Shown here: positions 1 to 6,843 of the stretch, piece by piece | Layout: each line of letters opens with the position of its first letter | Numbering within the stretch: position 1 is the first letter of the stretch | From: Arthrobacter sp. | GTDB lineage: Bacteria > Actinomycetota > Actinomycetes > Actinomycetales > Micrococcaceae | NCBI GenBank assembly: GCA_031178585.1 | Contig: JAPSIT010000028.1 | Coordinates: forward strand, 3,913-19,703 | Direction: 5' to 3' | DNA length: 15,791 bases | The notes under the pieces: model-generated | What the model was told of the DNA's origin: nothing | Databases searched by the model: none | Seen by the model: only the letters and a program-made list of their open reading frames with translations | Made by a program: the position numbers and the translations under genes

Positions 1-23
1 AAGAAGTAGCCGCCAAGAAGTAG
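1..23 (+). other. Possible 3' end of an upstream gene (Lys-Lys-stop)
   Basis: The window opens with two copies of AAGAAGTAG (1-9 and 15-23). Frame 1 reads Lys-Lys-stop at once. Frame 3 reads Glu-Val-Ala-Ala-Lys-Lys-stop, ending at 23. A lysine-rich tail suits many actinobacterial DNA-binding or ribosomal proteins, but too little is present to say which frame is real or what the gene is. Confidence 0.2.
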
Positions 24-85
24 GTACCAGGAGTAGGCGCAACACCCCAAGCGCCAGCACCTCATGCGACAAAACAGCAGACCAG

Positions 86-118
86 CTGCCCGGACCGCGA
101 CTACGCAGGCCCGGGCAG
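86..118 (+). terminator. GC-rich hairpin upstream of the alcohol dehydrogenase
   Basis: CTGCCCGG (86-93) pairs perfectly with CCGGGCAG (111-118) across a 17-nt loop. G85 and A84 can extend the stem with T119 and T120. Only two T residues follow, so this would be a weak or U-less terminator of the kind common in high-GC actinobacteria, probably for the gene ending before base 24. It could instead be a leader structure of the next gene. The rest of 24-155 shows no coding sequence. Confidence 0.4.
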
Positions 119-155
119 TTGGGCGTCAGCACCTCAGACGAAGTCAGGATTTCCC

Positions 156-1274
156 ATGAAAGCAGCTGTCCTTTACTCCACCGTCTCCTCTGGAACCAGC
201 TACGCCGAAGCACATCCGCTCCAGGTCGAGGAGCTGGACCGGCCGGAACCCCGCGCCGGCGAGCTCGGCATCGCCATTGCCTACTCAAGCCTGTGCCACT
301 CGGACCTCTCGGTGGTGGACGGTTCCCGCGTCAGGCCGCTGCCCATGGCCCTGGGGCATGAAGCCGTAGGACGGATCGAGGCGGTCGGGGAGGGTGTTGA
401 AGATGTCTCTGTCGGCGACCACGTCGTCCTGGTGTTCGTTCCGAGCTGCGGCGCGTGCCGTGCATGCAAAGCCGGGCGCCCGGCGCTGTGCCACCGGGCG
501 GCGGAAGTCAACGGCTCGGGTGACCTTCTGCACGGGGAGGCGCTGCTGCGCACACCTGCGGGGGAGCGGATCAACCATCACCTGGGGGTGTCCGCCTTCG
601 CGGACTATGCCGTGGTGGCCCGTGAGTCGGCAGTGGTTATCGGCGACGACGTGCCCGACACCGTTGCGGCGATGTTCGGGTGCGCTGTGCTCACCGGGAT
701 GGGTGCTGTCCTGAACACTGCCGCCGTCCAGAGCGGCCAGTCGGTGGCCGTTTTCGGGCTGGGTGCCGTCGGGCTTTCGGCTGTCATGGCGGCGGCGCTC
801 GCAGGCGCGTCCGCCGTGATCGCCATCGATCCGAACACAAGCAAGCACGAGCTCGCCCTGAAATGCGGGGCAACCGCCGTCGGCAGTCCAGACGATGCCG
901 CCAGGCTGATTGCTGAGGCCACCGGCGACGGGGTGGACACGGCCATCGAAGCAGTGGGTTCCGCCCGGGTGATGGCATCCTGTCTCGAGCACGTGACGCG
1001 CGGTGGCGCAGTGGTCTCAGTCGGGCTGCCGCATCCCTCGGCAGAACTCACCGTGCCCGCCCTGCAGTTTGCCGGCGCCGGCAAGCGCCTGCTCGGCTCG
1101 TACATGGGTGACGCGGTGCCCGACCGGGACATCCCGCTGTACCTGGAGTACTGGCGCGAGGGCCGGCTGCCGGTTGAGCTGCTGCATAGCGATACCAAGC
1201 CGCTGGCCGAAATCAATGAGGGCCTGGACGCGCTGGCCGCCGGGCATGTGGTGCGGCGGCTCTTCCAGGCCTGA
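156..1274 (+). CDS. Zinc-dependent medium-chain alcohol dehydrogenase
   Basis: This is a cytosolic NAD(P)-dependent oxidoreductase of 372 residues, the usual length for zinc medium-chain dehydrogenases. Visible signatures are the catalytic zinc ligand Cys47 in CHSD, His68-Glu69 in GHE, and the third ligand Cys176 in GCAVLTG. The structural zinc lobe has four cysteines (98, 101, 104, 112). The Rossmann glycines GLGAVG lie at 201-206, and Asp225 ends the second strand, which favours NAD over NADP. The lobe spacing and GCAVLTG resemble the class III/type III ADH branch. The ATG at 156 has AGGA at 146-149, six bases upstream. The gene converges on the LysR gene with a 10-bp gap. The substrate cannot be read from the sequence. 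Its place beside valine-catabolic genes suggests a short-chain or branched alcohol, but that is inference. Confidence 0.9.
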   Translation: MKAAVLYSTVSSGTSYAEAHPLQVEELDRPEPRAGELGIAIAYSSLCHSDLSVVDGSRVRPLPMALGHEAVGRIEAVGEGVEDVSVGDHVVLVFVPSCGACRACKAGRPALCHRAAEVNGSGDLLHGEALLRTPAGERINHHLGVSAFADYAVVARESAVVIGDDVPDTVAAMFGCAVLTGMGAVLNTAAVQSGQSVAVFGLGAVGLSAVMAAALAGASAVIAIDPNTSKHELALKCGATAVGSPDDAARLIAEATGDGVDTAIEAVGSARVMASCLEHVTRGGAVVSVGLPHPSAELTVPALQFAGAGKRLLGSYMGDAVPDRDIPLYLEYWREGRLPVELLHSDTKPLAEINEGLDALAAGHVVRRLFQA

Positions 1275-1284
1275 GGGCTGGGGC

Positions 1285-2202
1285 TCAGGCCGCCAAAAGA
1301 TTTTGGCGGCCGTTCACCTCTTCCTTAAGCGCTGCGATCACGGCCTGCACCCGGCCGGACCGCAGTGCTTCAGGGCGTGCCACCGCCCAGATGGGCACCT
1401 GGCGCTGGAAGTCGTCCGGGAGCACCGGAACGAAGTCGGCGTTTCCGGCCACCATGAAGTTCGGGAGCAGTCCAATGCCCGCGCCGCGGCGCACCGCCTC
1501 AATCTGGGCAAAGACGCTTGTGGCTTGGAAGCTGGACTTCGGCATGGGCAGCTGTGAGGAGCGGTGGCCAAGCTCGGCCACCTGGAGCGCCGACTCGACG
1601 TAAGAGACGAAGCCGTGCTGCCCCACGCCGTCGAGCGTTTCCGGAAGCCCGCGCTCGGCGGCGTAGCCGGCGCTGGCGTAGAGCCGCAGGAAATAGTTCG
1701 TCAGGAAGATCGGCTGCGCGTTGCTGACCTCGTTCCGGCCCACGACCACTTCAAGATCCACTCCAGACCTGTTCTGGCTGACCTTGCGGGTGGCGCTGAG
1801 CATCTCCACATTCAGCAGAGGGTGCCGCTGCTGAAGGCGGACCAGCGCGGGCGTCACAAATTCGGCACCGAAGCCGTCCGAGGTACTGATCCGCACCATC
1901 CCTGAGAGGGCGTCCTGGTCCTGGCCAATGGCGCCGGCCAGTGAGCCCAGGGTTTCCTCAATAGCTTCGGCCGCGGCAACGGCTGACGCCCCCAGCTCGG
2001 TGAGCTCCCACCCGTGCGGGCTGCGCTCCAGCGTGCGCCCGCCCAGCTGCTTGTCGAGGGCAAGGATTCGGCGGGAGATGGTGGTGTGCGTTGTGCCCAG
2101 CGTCTCGGCCACGGCGTTGAAGCGCCCGAGCCGGGCCACGGTCAGCAAAATCAGCAGGTCGTCCGGACTGGGAAGCCGCCCCACGCGGTGCCTTTCTCTC
2201 AT
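1285..2202 (-). CDS. LysR-family transcriptional regulator
   Basis: This is a DNA-binding regulator of 305 residues, a normal LysR length. The N-terminal winged HTH is clear at about residues 12-70: DDLLILLTVARLGRFNAVAE, then TTISRRILALDKQLG and a wing ending near GWELTELG. A substrate-binding domain (about 95-295) follows, beginning near SGMVRISTSDGFG. I chose the ATG at 2202. An alternative ATG at 2208 adds two residues, and a longer ORF to 2304 adds an unrelated tail and crosses into the divergent mmsB leader. Both ATGs lie inside a perfect inverted repeat (2201-2218), which suggests autoregulation. The gene is divergent from mmsB and convergent with the alcohol dehydrogenase. By the usual LysR arrangement it most likely controls mmsB-mmsA in response to a pathway intermediate. 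The ligand is unknown. Confidence 0.88.
   Translation of the reverse strand: MRERHRVGRLPSPDDLLILLTVARLGRFNAVAETLGTTHTTISRRILALDKQLGGRTLERSPHGWELTELGASAVAAAEAIEETLGSLAGAIGQDQDALSGMVRISTSDGFGAEFVTPALVRLQQRHPLLNVEMLSATRKVSQNRSGVDLEVVVGRNEVSNAQPIFLTNYFLRLYASAGYAAERGLPETLDGVGQHGFVSYVESALQVAELGHRSSQLPMPKSSFQATSVFAQIEAVRRGAGIGLLPNFMVAGNADFVPVLPDDFQRQVPIWAVARPEALRSGRVQAVIAALKEEVNGRQNLLAA
1288..1311. terminator. Symmetric hairpin at the convergent adh/lysR 3' ends
   Basis: GGCCGCCAA pairs with TTGGCGGCC around a short A/T-rich loop, a near-perfect palindrome spanning 1288-1311. It is encoded within the last codons of the LysR gene and begins 14 bp after the ADH stop. The shape suits a bidirectional terminator for the two convergent genes. 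There is no U-run after the stem on either strand, so efficiency is uncertain. Confidence 0.45.
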
Positions 2203-2218
2203 GTGCATCAGTGCACAT
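2201..2218. promoter_or_regulatory. Perfect inverted repeat, likely LysR operator
   Basis: ATGTGCA (2201-2207), spacer TCAG, TGCACAT (2212-2218) form a perfect 7-bp-arm dyad. It covers both candidate LysR start codons and sits in the divergent lysR/mmsB region. A further inverted copy of the half-site, TGCACTG (2244-2250, complementary to CAGTGCA at 2209-2215), lies 35 bp toward mmsB, as expected if the regulator binds a recognition site and an activation site. LysR family members commonly repress themselves and activate the divergent gene from such a region. No footprint is implied; the call rests on symmetry and position. Confidence 0.55.
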
Positions 2219-2279
2219 AGCCTCTGTAATTTTTCCCCTTGATTGCACTGTAGCAGGGTGTGAGGCTGGACACAGACCT

Positions 2280-2299
2280 TCCGGCCGCCCTCGGCCGGA
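2280..2299. promoter_or_regulatory. Second inverted repeat just upstream of the mmsB ribosome binding site
   Basis: TCCGGCCG (2280-2287), spacer CCCT, CGGCCGGA (2292-2299) form a perfect 8-bp dyad. It ends 8 bp before the AAAGGAG ribosome binding site (2308-2314) of mmsB. It could be an operator for another repressor or a stable 5'-leader hairpin in mmsB mRNA. The arm sequence is unrelated to the 2201-2218 dyad. Confidence 0.4.
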
Positions 2300-2322
2300 C
2301 ACAAAGCAAAGGAGCTTACGCC

Positions 2323-3225
2323 ATGGCAGTAGTTGGTTGGATCGGTTTGGGGAACATGGGCGGCTCAATGTCGGGCAATCTAGCCAAGGCCGGGCACGAC
2401 GTGCGGGGATTCGACCTCAATCCGGCCGCTGTCGCTGCGGCTGAAGCCGGCGGGGTAAAGCCGGTGCAGAGCATCGCCGAGGCTGTCGACGGCGCAGACG
2501 TCGTGTTCACGATGCTTCCCAAGGGCGAGCACGCCAAAGCCGTCTACCTGGGCGAGGATGGAGTCCTCGCTCACGCTGACACCTCGACCCTCCTCGTTGA
2601 TTCCTCAACCATCGACATCGCCGCCGCCAGGGAACTGCACGACGCCGCTGCTGCCGCCGGCTTCCGCTTCGTCGATGCGCCGGTCTCGGGCGGCATGAGC
2701 GGCGCCAAGGCCGGAACCCTCACCTTCATGGTCGGCGGCGAAGCAGGTGCCGTGGCCGACGCCAGCCGCTACATCGAGCCGATGGCCGCCAACGTCATCC
2801 CCACCGGCGGTGCCACCACGGGCCAGGCAGCAAAAATCTGCAACAACCTGATGCTCCTGATCAACCTGGCGTCCACGGCCGAGGGTGCAGTCCTCGCGGA
2901 CCGGCTCGGCCTCGACAAGAAGGTCTTCTGGGACATCGCGTCGGTCTCCTCCGGTGACAGCTGGGCGCTGCGCACCTGGTATCCGGTCCCGGGCGTGGTT
3001 CCCACCGCGGCCTCGAACAATGACTTTGCGCCCACTTTCACCACTGAGCTGGCGAACAAGGATATCGGGCTGGCCATCAGCGCCGCCGAGGACACCGGCA
3101 CGCCCCTCGAGATCGGCAAGCACGTGCAGCAGCTGTACCAGCGGCTCATCGATGCCGGGGAAGCGGGCAAGGACTGCTCCATGATCATCAAGCTCATTGA
3201 CGGTTCGCTCGATTCAGCGAATTAG
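2323..3225 (+). CDS. mmsB: 3-hydroxyisobutyrate dehydrogenase
   Basis: This 300-residue enzyme oxidises 3-hydroxyisobutyrate to methylmalonate semialdehyde with NAD(P) in valine catabolism. The N-terminal Rossmann motif is VGWIGLGNMG, followed by Asp31 at the end of strand two. The family substrate motif is DAPVSGG (118-124), and catalytic Lys171 lies in GQAAKICNN. The C-terminal all-helical domain ends in KDCSMIIKLIDG, typical of the beta-hydroxyacid dehydrogenase family. The ATG at 2323 follows AAAGGAG at 2308-2314 (8-base spacing); the longer reading frame from 2260 adds residues not found in the family. MmsA lies 127 bp downstream on the same strand and would take the product, so the two probably form one unit. 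The divergent LysR gene is the likely regulator. A related hydroxyacid dehydrogenase such as tartronate semialdehyde reductase is less likely beside mmsA. Confidence 0.9.
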   Translation: MAVVGWIGLGNMGGSMSGNLAKAGHDVRGFDLNPAAVAAAEAGGVKPVQSIAEAVDGADVVFTMLPKGEHAKAVYLGEDGVLAHADTSTLLVDSSTIDIAAARELHDAAAAAGFRFVDAPVSGGMSGAKAGTLTFMVGGEAGAVADASRYIEPMAANVIPTGGATTGQAAKICNNLMLLINLASTAEGAVLADRLGLDKKVFWDIASVSSGDSWALRTWYPVPGVVPTAASNNDFAPTFTTELANKDIGLAISAAEDTGTPLEIGKHVQQLYQRLIDAGEAGKDCSMIIKLIDGSLDSAN

Positions 3226-3271
3226 CTGGCCCCCGGCAGCCGCTTAAGGCCGGTGGTTCTCAAGTAGCCCC

Positions 3272-3292
3272 TGCGGGCGCTGGCCGCCCGCA
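3272..3292 (+). other. Intercistronic hairpin between mmsB and mmsA
   Basis: TGCGGGCG (3272-3279) and CGCCCGCA (3285-3292) give a perfect 8-bp stem with a CTGGC loop. No U-run follows, so it looks more like an mRNA processing or stability element, or a partial attenuator, than a full terminator. The remainder of the 127-nt gap holds only the mmsA ribosome binding site. Confidence 0.4.
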
Positions 3293-3352
3293 TACCCGGC
3301 ATGACGCCGTCGTTCATGCCCCATATCTGTCTGCCCCACGAAAGGGACATCC

Positions 3353-4837
3353 ATGGAAACCATTCCCCATTTCATCAACGGCAAACGCGTCAGCGACGCG
3401 GAACGGTTCGGCCCCGTCTTCAACCCCGCCACCGGGGAGCAGGAGAAGCAGGTGGTGCTCGCCTCGGGCACCAGAGTTGAGGAGGCGGTCGCGGCCGCCA
3501 AGGCTGCGCTGCCCGCATGGCGGGCCACGAGCCTGGCCAAGCGCACCAATGTGTTCTTCCGGGTCCGGGAAATCCTGACCCAGCGCAAGAGCGAGCTCGC
3601 CGCGATCCTCACAAGCGAGCACGGCAAGGTGCTCTCCGATGCCGAAGGGGAAATCTCGCGCGGCCTGGAAAACATCGAGTTCGCCACGGGGCTGTCCCAC
3701 ATGCTCAAGGGTGAGCATTCAGAGCAGGTCTCCAGCGGCATCGACGTTCACTCGGTGCGGCAGCCCGTCGGAGTGGTCGCCTGCATCACGCCCTTCAACT
3801 TCCCGGCCATGGTGCCGCTGTGGATGATCGGCAGCGCACTGGCCTGCGGCAACACCGTGCTGCTGAAGCCGAGTGAAAAGGACCCGTCCTCGGCGGTTTT
3901 CATCGCGGAGGTCTTTGCCGAGGCCGGACTGCCGGCCGGCGTGCTGAACGTCGTGCAGGGCGACAAGGAGGCGGTCGATGTGCTGCTGGAACATCCCGAT
4001 GTGAAGGCCATCAGCTTCGTCGGTTCAACCCCCATCGCCCAGTCGATCTACAAGCGTGCCGCCGACCATGGCAAGCGCGTCCAGGCCCTCGGCGGAGCAA
4101 AGAACCACATGGTGGTCCTGCCCGACGCCGACCTGGATATGGCAGCCGATGCGGCCGTCTCTGCAGCCTATGGCTCTGCGGGGGAGCGCTGCATGGCGAT
4201 CAGCGTCCTGGTTGCTGTCGGCAACATCGCCGACGATTTGGTGAAGGCGATTTCCACCCGGATGGCGGACCTCAAGATCGGTCCCGGCACCGACCCCTCG
4301 TCCCAGATGGGGCCGCTGATCACCGCCGAGCATCGCGAAAAGGTCGCCTCGTATGTGGCCGGCGCGGAGGATGAAGGGGCCACCGTGGTCGTCGACGGCC
4401 GCGGGCATCAGTTCGATTCGAACGGCTTCTTCATCGGCGTCAGCCTGGTGGACCACGTAAAGCCCGGCATGAAGGTGTACGACGACGAGATCTTCGGCCC
4501 GGTTCTTTCGGTGGTACGCGTGGACACTTACAGTGACGCCGTCCGGCTGGTCAACGAGAACGAGTTCGGCAACGGCGTCGCCATCTTCACCCGGGACGGC
4601 GGCGCCGCCCGGCAGTTCGAGTTCGACGTCGAGGCGGGCATGGTGGGCGTCAATGTCCCCATCCCCGTGCCGGTCGGAACTTTCTCGTTCGGCGGCTGGA
4701 AGAGCTCCCTCTTCGGCGACACCCACATGTACGGACCCGACAGCATCCGCTTCTACACCCGCGGCAAGGTGGTCACCACCCGCTGGCCGGACCCGTCGAC
4801 GTCGGTCATCGACCTCGGGTTCCCGCAGGTCGACTAA
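3353..4837 (+). CDS. mmsA: CoA-acylating methylmalonate-semialdehyde dehydrogenase
   Basis: This 494-residue aldehyde dehydrogenase converts methylmalonate semialdehyde, and usually malonate semialdehyde, to propionyl-CoA or acetyl-CoA with NAD and release of CO2. Evidence includes the N-terminal HFINGKRV and FNPATGEQ, the cofactor-site ITPFNFPAMVPLWM and KPSEKDP, and the nucleophile Cys280 in GERCMA. Position 251 is Asn in GGAKNH, where hydrolytic ALDHs carry the general-base Glu. This replacement is the hallmark of the CoA-dependent MmsA/IolA group. EIFGPVLSVV and the C-terminal SFGGWKSSLFGD and RFYTRGKVVTTRWP are also typical. The ATG at 3353 has AAAGGGA at 3341-3347. It acts directly after MmsB in valine degradation. 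An IolA role in inositol breakdown is possible in principle, but no other iol genes are present. Confidence 0.94.
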   Translation: METIPHFINGKRVSDAERFGPVFNPATGEQEKQVVLASGTRVEEAVAAAKAALPAWRATSLAKRTNVFFRVREILTQRKSELAAILTSEHGKVLSDAEGEISRGLENIEFATGLSHMLKGEHSEQVSSGIDVHSVRQPVGVVACITPFNFPAMVPLWMIGSALACGNTVLLKPSEKDPSSAVFIAEVFAEAGLPAGVLNVVQGDKEAVDVLLEHPDVKAISFVGSTPIAQSIYKRAADHGKRVQALGGAKNHMVVLPDADLDMAADAAVSAAYGSAGERCMAISVLVAVGNIADDLVKAISTRMADLKIGPGTDPSSQMGPLITAEHREKVASYVAGAEDEGATVVVDGRGHQFDSNGFFIGVSLVDHVKPGMKVYDDEIFGPVLSVVRVDTYSDAVRLVNENEFGNGVAIFTRDGGAARQFEFDVEAGMVGVNVPIPVPVGTFSFGGWKSSLFGDTHMYGPDSIRFYTRGKVVTTRWPDPSTSVIDLGFPQVD

Positions 4838-4866
4838 CTCCTGAGCCCGGTTTCGGGAGCCCCTTC

Positions 4867-4911
4867 AGCCCGTGTCCCGCCGCCCTAAGCGGCGGGACAC
4901 GGGCTGTTTCC
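4867..4911 (+). terminator. Strong intrinsic terminator after mmsA
   Basis: A perfect 17-bp stem (left arm 4867-4883, right arm 4889-4905) closes a five-base CCTAA loop and is followed by GTTTCC. It lies 30 bp past the mmsA stop. The next gene reads toward it, ending at 4970, so it may act in both directions. A smaller CCCG/CGGG hairpin (4846-4857) precedes it. This is the clearest terminator in the window. Confidence 0.85.
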
Positions 4912-4969
4912 GTGCACCCGAAAGACCCGCACGCCGAGACGACACGGACCAGGTGTGTCGGAACTGCAC

Positions 4970-5548
4970 CTAACCGTTCATGATCTCGTTTCGCCGGGTC
5001 ATGTACTCCTCCATGGAGATCTCCCCGTTGCTGTATTGCTGATCGAGCTCGGCCAGTTTGCGCGCGCGGTATCCCTGTGGAGCTGATGGCGGCGGGGGAG
5101 CCGCCGGTCCGGTCTCCTGCTGCGAAGGGCGTGGCTGCTGCGGCTGTGGAGGGTTGGCACGGTACTCCGGGCTGTCCTCATAGGGGAGGTTGCCGGGCTG
5201 CCCGTACTGTGCGCCGCCCGCCTGAGGGTACTGGCCGGGATGCGGGTACTGGCCAGGCTGGGGGAACTGCTGATAGGGCGGGTTGGGATAGGGCTGATCG
5301 AGCGGCGGAAGCTCGTCCCGGCCGCGGTTCCGGGGCAGGCCAAAACCGCCGCTCATGTAATCCTGCTGGGTGTAGCCGTCCCGGGGCTGGTTCTTCGGGG
5401 GTCCGGAAAAGGAGCCAGGGAACCCGCCGGGATACTGCCCGGGAAAGTTCTGGCCCTGGTCCCGCCTCTGGACAGACCTCCGGTACATGCGCATCCCGAC
5501 CGGAATCAGGAGCGACAGGATGATGATCCAGAAAAACAGGTTGTTCAT
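4970..5548 (-). CDS. Membrane-anchored, Pro/Gln/Tyr-rich SHOCT-domain protein
   Basis: This is a 192-residue protein of unknown specific role. It has three parts: an N-terminal transmembrane helix (about residues 3-20, NNLFFWIIILSLLIPVGM) followed by a basic stop-transfer RMYRRSVQRR; a long disordered linker rich in Pro, Gly, Gln and Tyr with repeats of the type PGQYP; and a C-terminal SHOCT-like helix pair (about 160-191, with KLAELDQQYSNGEISMEEY). SHOCT domains are short C-terminal modules thought to aid oligomerisation or nucleic-acid/protein contacts. I chose the ATG at 5548, which has AGAGG about ten bases upstream; TTG 5575 and ATG 5566 are alternatives. A TAAGCT box at 5579-5584 (minus strand) would start transcription near 5572, giving a short leader. 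Domain order is clear, function is not. Confidence 0.75.
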   Translation of the reverse strand: MNNLFFWIIILSLLIPVGMRMYRRSVQRRDQGQNFPGQYPGGFPGSFSGPPKNQPRDGYTQQDYMSGGFGLPRNRGRDELPPLDQPYPNPPYQQFPQPGQYPHPGQYPQAGGAQYGQPGNLPYEDSPEYRANPPQPQQPRPSQQETGPAAPPPPSAPQGYRARKLAELDQQYSNGEISMEEYMTRRNEIMNG

Positions 5549-5578
5549 TGCTGCTGGGCCTCTCATGAGTGTCAATCC

Positions 5579-5584
5579 AGCTTA
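5579..5584 (-). promoter_or_regulatory. Candidate -10 box for the SHOCT gene
   Basis: TAAGCT on the minus strand fits the actinobacterial TANNNT -10 consensus. Transcription about seven bases on (near 5572) would leave a 24-nt leader containing the AGAGG ribosome binding site. No convincing -35 was found. Confidence 0.3.
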
Positions 5585-5614
5585 GTCCCCGAAGCTGAAG
5601 AGGCGCTGGGCGCC

Positions 5615-6757
5615 TCAGTCCAAATACGACGTCGGCATGCCAAGGAAGGCTTCATACCTTTTGGCGGCCTGCTCCAGCGCACCGGTCGGCGTTCTGTCCT
5701 GCCGTATCCGGATATCCAGTTCGCACCGCTGGCCAGGAGAGCCCGGCCGGATCAACCGATGCCGCCAGGCGCCCGCAATGCGGCCGTCCAGCAGGACCAC
5801 GTGCAGAGGATCACCGTGTCTGGGGAAGGTTGGCGCCTTGCCGCCCAGGTAGTTGCGCGAGGCGGAATACCCCATGACGTACTCGTCATAACACTGGATG
5901 AGATCAATGCGTCCGGCTGAGCCTGCGTCCCCGCTGGCGGAGGAGTCCTGACTGAAGGGGCGGGAGGACTCCGGATTGAAGTAGAACGTGACATCGTCAA
6001 TGTCCTCCCGCGCGAGGGCCGCCGAATCGTCCTCCAGGGCAAGTGCCAGTCCGAGACGGACGTCGGTCATGGTCATCCCCGACCAGGCGGCGCAGTCCCT
6101 GACCGTGGCCGGGCCGCGGCTTCGGAAGTACCGCCGCGCCAAGGCCGCAAGGGACTCCTCCCTGGACCGTGGGTCCGCCGAAACCGGACCCACGCGTTCC
6201 CCGAAGGCCGCGTACGTCTGCCGGACAGCGCCGGCAGCACTGCGGACCGGTGCCCCGCTGACGATCACGCCGTTAATCTCCGCATGCATGATCAGGTACG
6301 CCAGAACCAGGCCCTTGACGCTGAATCCCGCGCGCTCCAACTCGCCCGCGAGCTGGTCACGCGTCAGCTGCCGTCCGCCTTCCAGCGCAGCAGCCAGCAC
6401 GTCGGTAGTCCGGGCTGCCGTCTCGGCATCAATCCCGGTCCGGCTATACGTGATGGCGTTGGCCCTGTGCAGGCGCGGCGCGGACAGCGCGCGGAGCCAG
6501 GGAAGATCGGCCTGGTGCACGAAGTGCCAGGTAGGCCGCAGGATGTGCGTCCGCAGGATGAGGCCCCCAGCGAATGCCTGCTCGACGTCGTTTGCTGTGG
6601 CAGCGGCGGTACGCTGTGCCAGGGACCAGCGCGCGTACGGATACTCCTGCGACTGCACTGCCAGCAGGTTTTGCAGCGCGTCCTCCACCGACGCTGCCAC
6701 GGGTGAACGCAGCTGCTGGCTTACCAGCCGGGTCCGCACGACGGCCTCCGGGTCCAT
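5615..6757 (-). CDS. Winged-helix HTH_42 protein, AlkZ/YcaQ-like DNA glycosylase candidate
   Basis: This 380-residue protein belongs to the winged helix DNA-binding (HTH_42, formerly DUF1006) family. The N-terminus RTRLVSQQLRSP, then NLLAVQSQEYPYARWSLAQR, RTHILRPTWHFV and a C-terminal AAKRYEAFLG are family hallmarks. Gln35-Ser36-Gln37 falls where AlkZ and YcaQ carry the QxQ/QxD catalytic motif. Those enzymes remove bulky alkylated bases and interstrand crosslinks, so a DNA-repair glycosylase role is plausible. Most family members are uncharacterised. The ATG at 6757 has CAGGA (6765-6769) seven bases upstream; the longer frame to 6949 would run into the divergent hydrolase gene. It has no partner repair or natural-product genes nearby, so it more likely belongs to a general stress or repair group than to a self-resistance cluster. 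Confidence 0.8.
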   Translation of the reverse strand: MDPEAVVRTRLVSQQLRSPVAASVEDALQNLLAVQSQEYPYARWSLAQRTAAATANDVEQAFAGGLILRTHILRPTWHFVHQADLPWLRALSAPRLHRANAITYSRTGIDAETAARTTDVLAAALEGGRQLTRDQLAGELERAGFSVKGLVLAYLIMHAEINGVIVSGAPVRSAAGAVRQTYAAFGERVGPVSADPRSREESLAALARRYFRSRGPATVRDCAAWSGMTMTDVRLGLALALEDDSAALAREDIDDVTFYFNPESSRPFSQDSSASGDAGSAGRIDLIQCYDEYVMGYSASRNYLGGKAPTFPRHGDPLHVVLLDGRIAGAWRHRLIRPGSPGQRCELDIRIRQDRTPTGALEQAAKRYEAFLGMPTSYLD

Positions 6758-6831
6758 GCACACATCCTGCCTGCACCTGGCACGCTCCGCCAGCAGATGT
6801 CGACGAAGCCAGTCAGCCCTCCGGTAACTGT

Positions 6832-6837
6832 AAGAAT
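6832..6837 (+). promoter_or_regulatory. Candidate -10 box for a leaderless hydrolase transcript
   Basis: AAGAAT lies exactly six bases before the ATG at 6844, in the context TGTAAGAATGGAGCCATG. Transcription would start at or next to the start codon. The GGAG between them is only two bases from the ATG, too close to serve as a ribosome binding site. There is no clear -35. Confidence 0.4.
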
Positions 6838-6843
6838 GGAGCC

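Noticed and set aside
285..992. Long minus-strand frames inside adh, mmsA (4025-4726), glyS (9085-10158), GNAT (10281-11273) and dusB (13950-14735)
   Set aside because: They are shadow frames typical of GC-rich coding DNA, with Gly/Arg/His/Asp-rich composition, no motifs, and complete well-matched genes on the opposite strand.
2203..2304. Longer N-terminus for the LysR protein (start at 2304)
   Set aside because: The extra 34 residues have no family match and cover the mmsB leader, with its dyad and promoter region.
156..4911. Mobile or horizontally acquired catabolic island
   Set aside because: There is no transposase, integrase, tRNA or flanking direct repeat, and base composition looks the same as in the housekeeping genes.
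5226..5254. CRISPR-like or regulatory repeat (GGGTACTGGCC twice, 18 bp apart)
   Set aside because: It encodes the repeated PGQYP linker of the SHOCT protein and is explained by low-complexity coding sequence.
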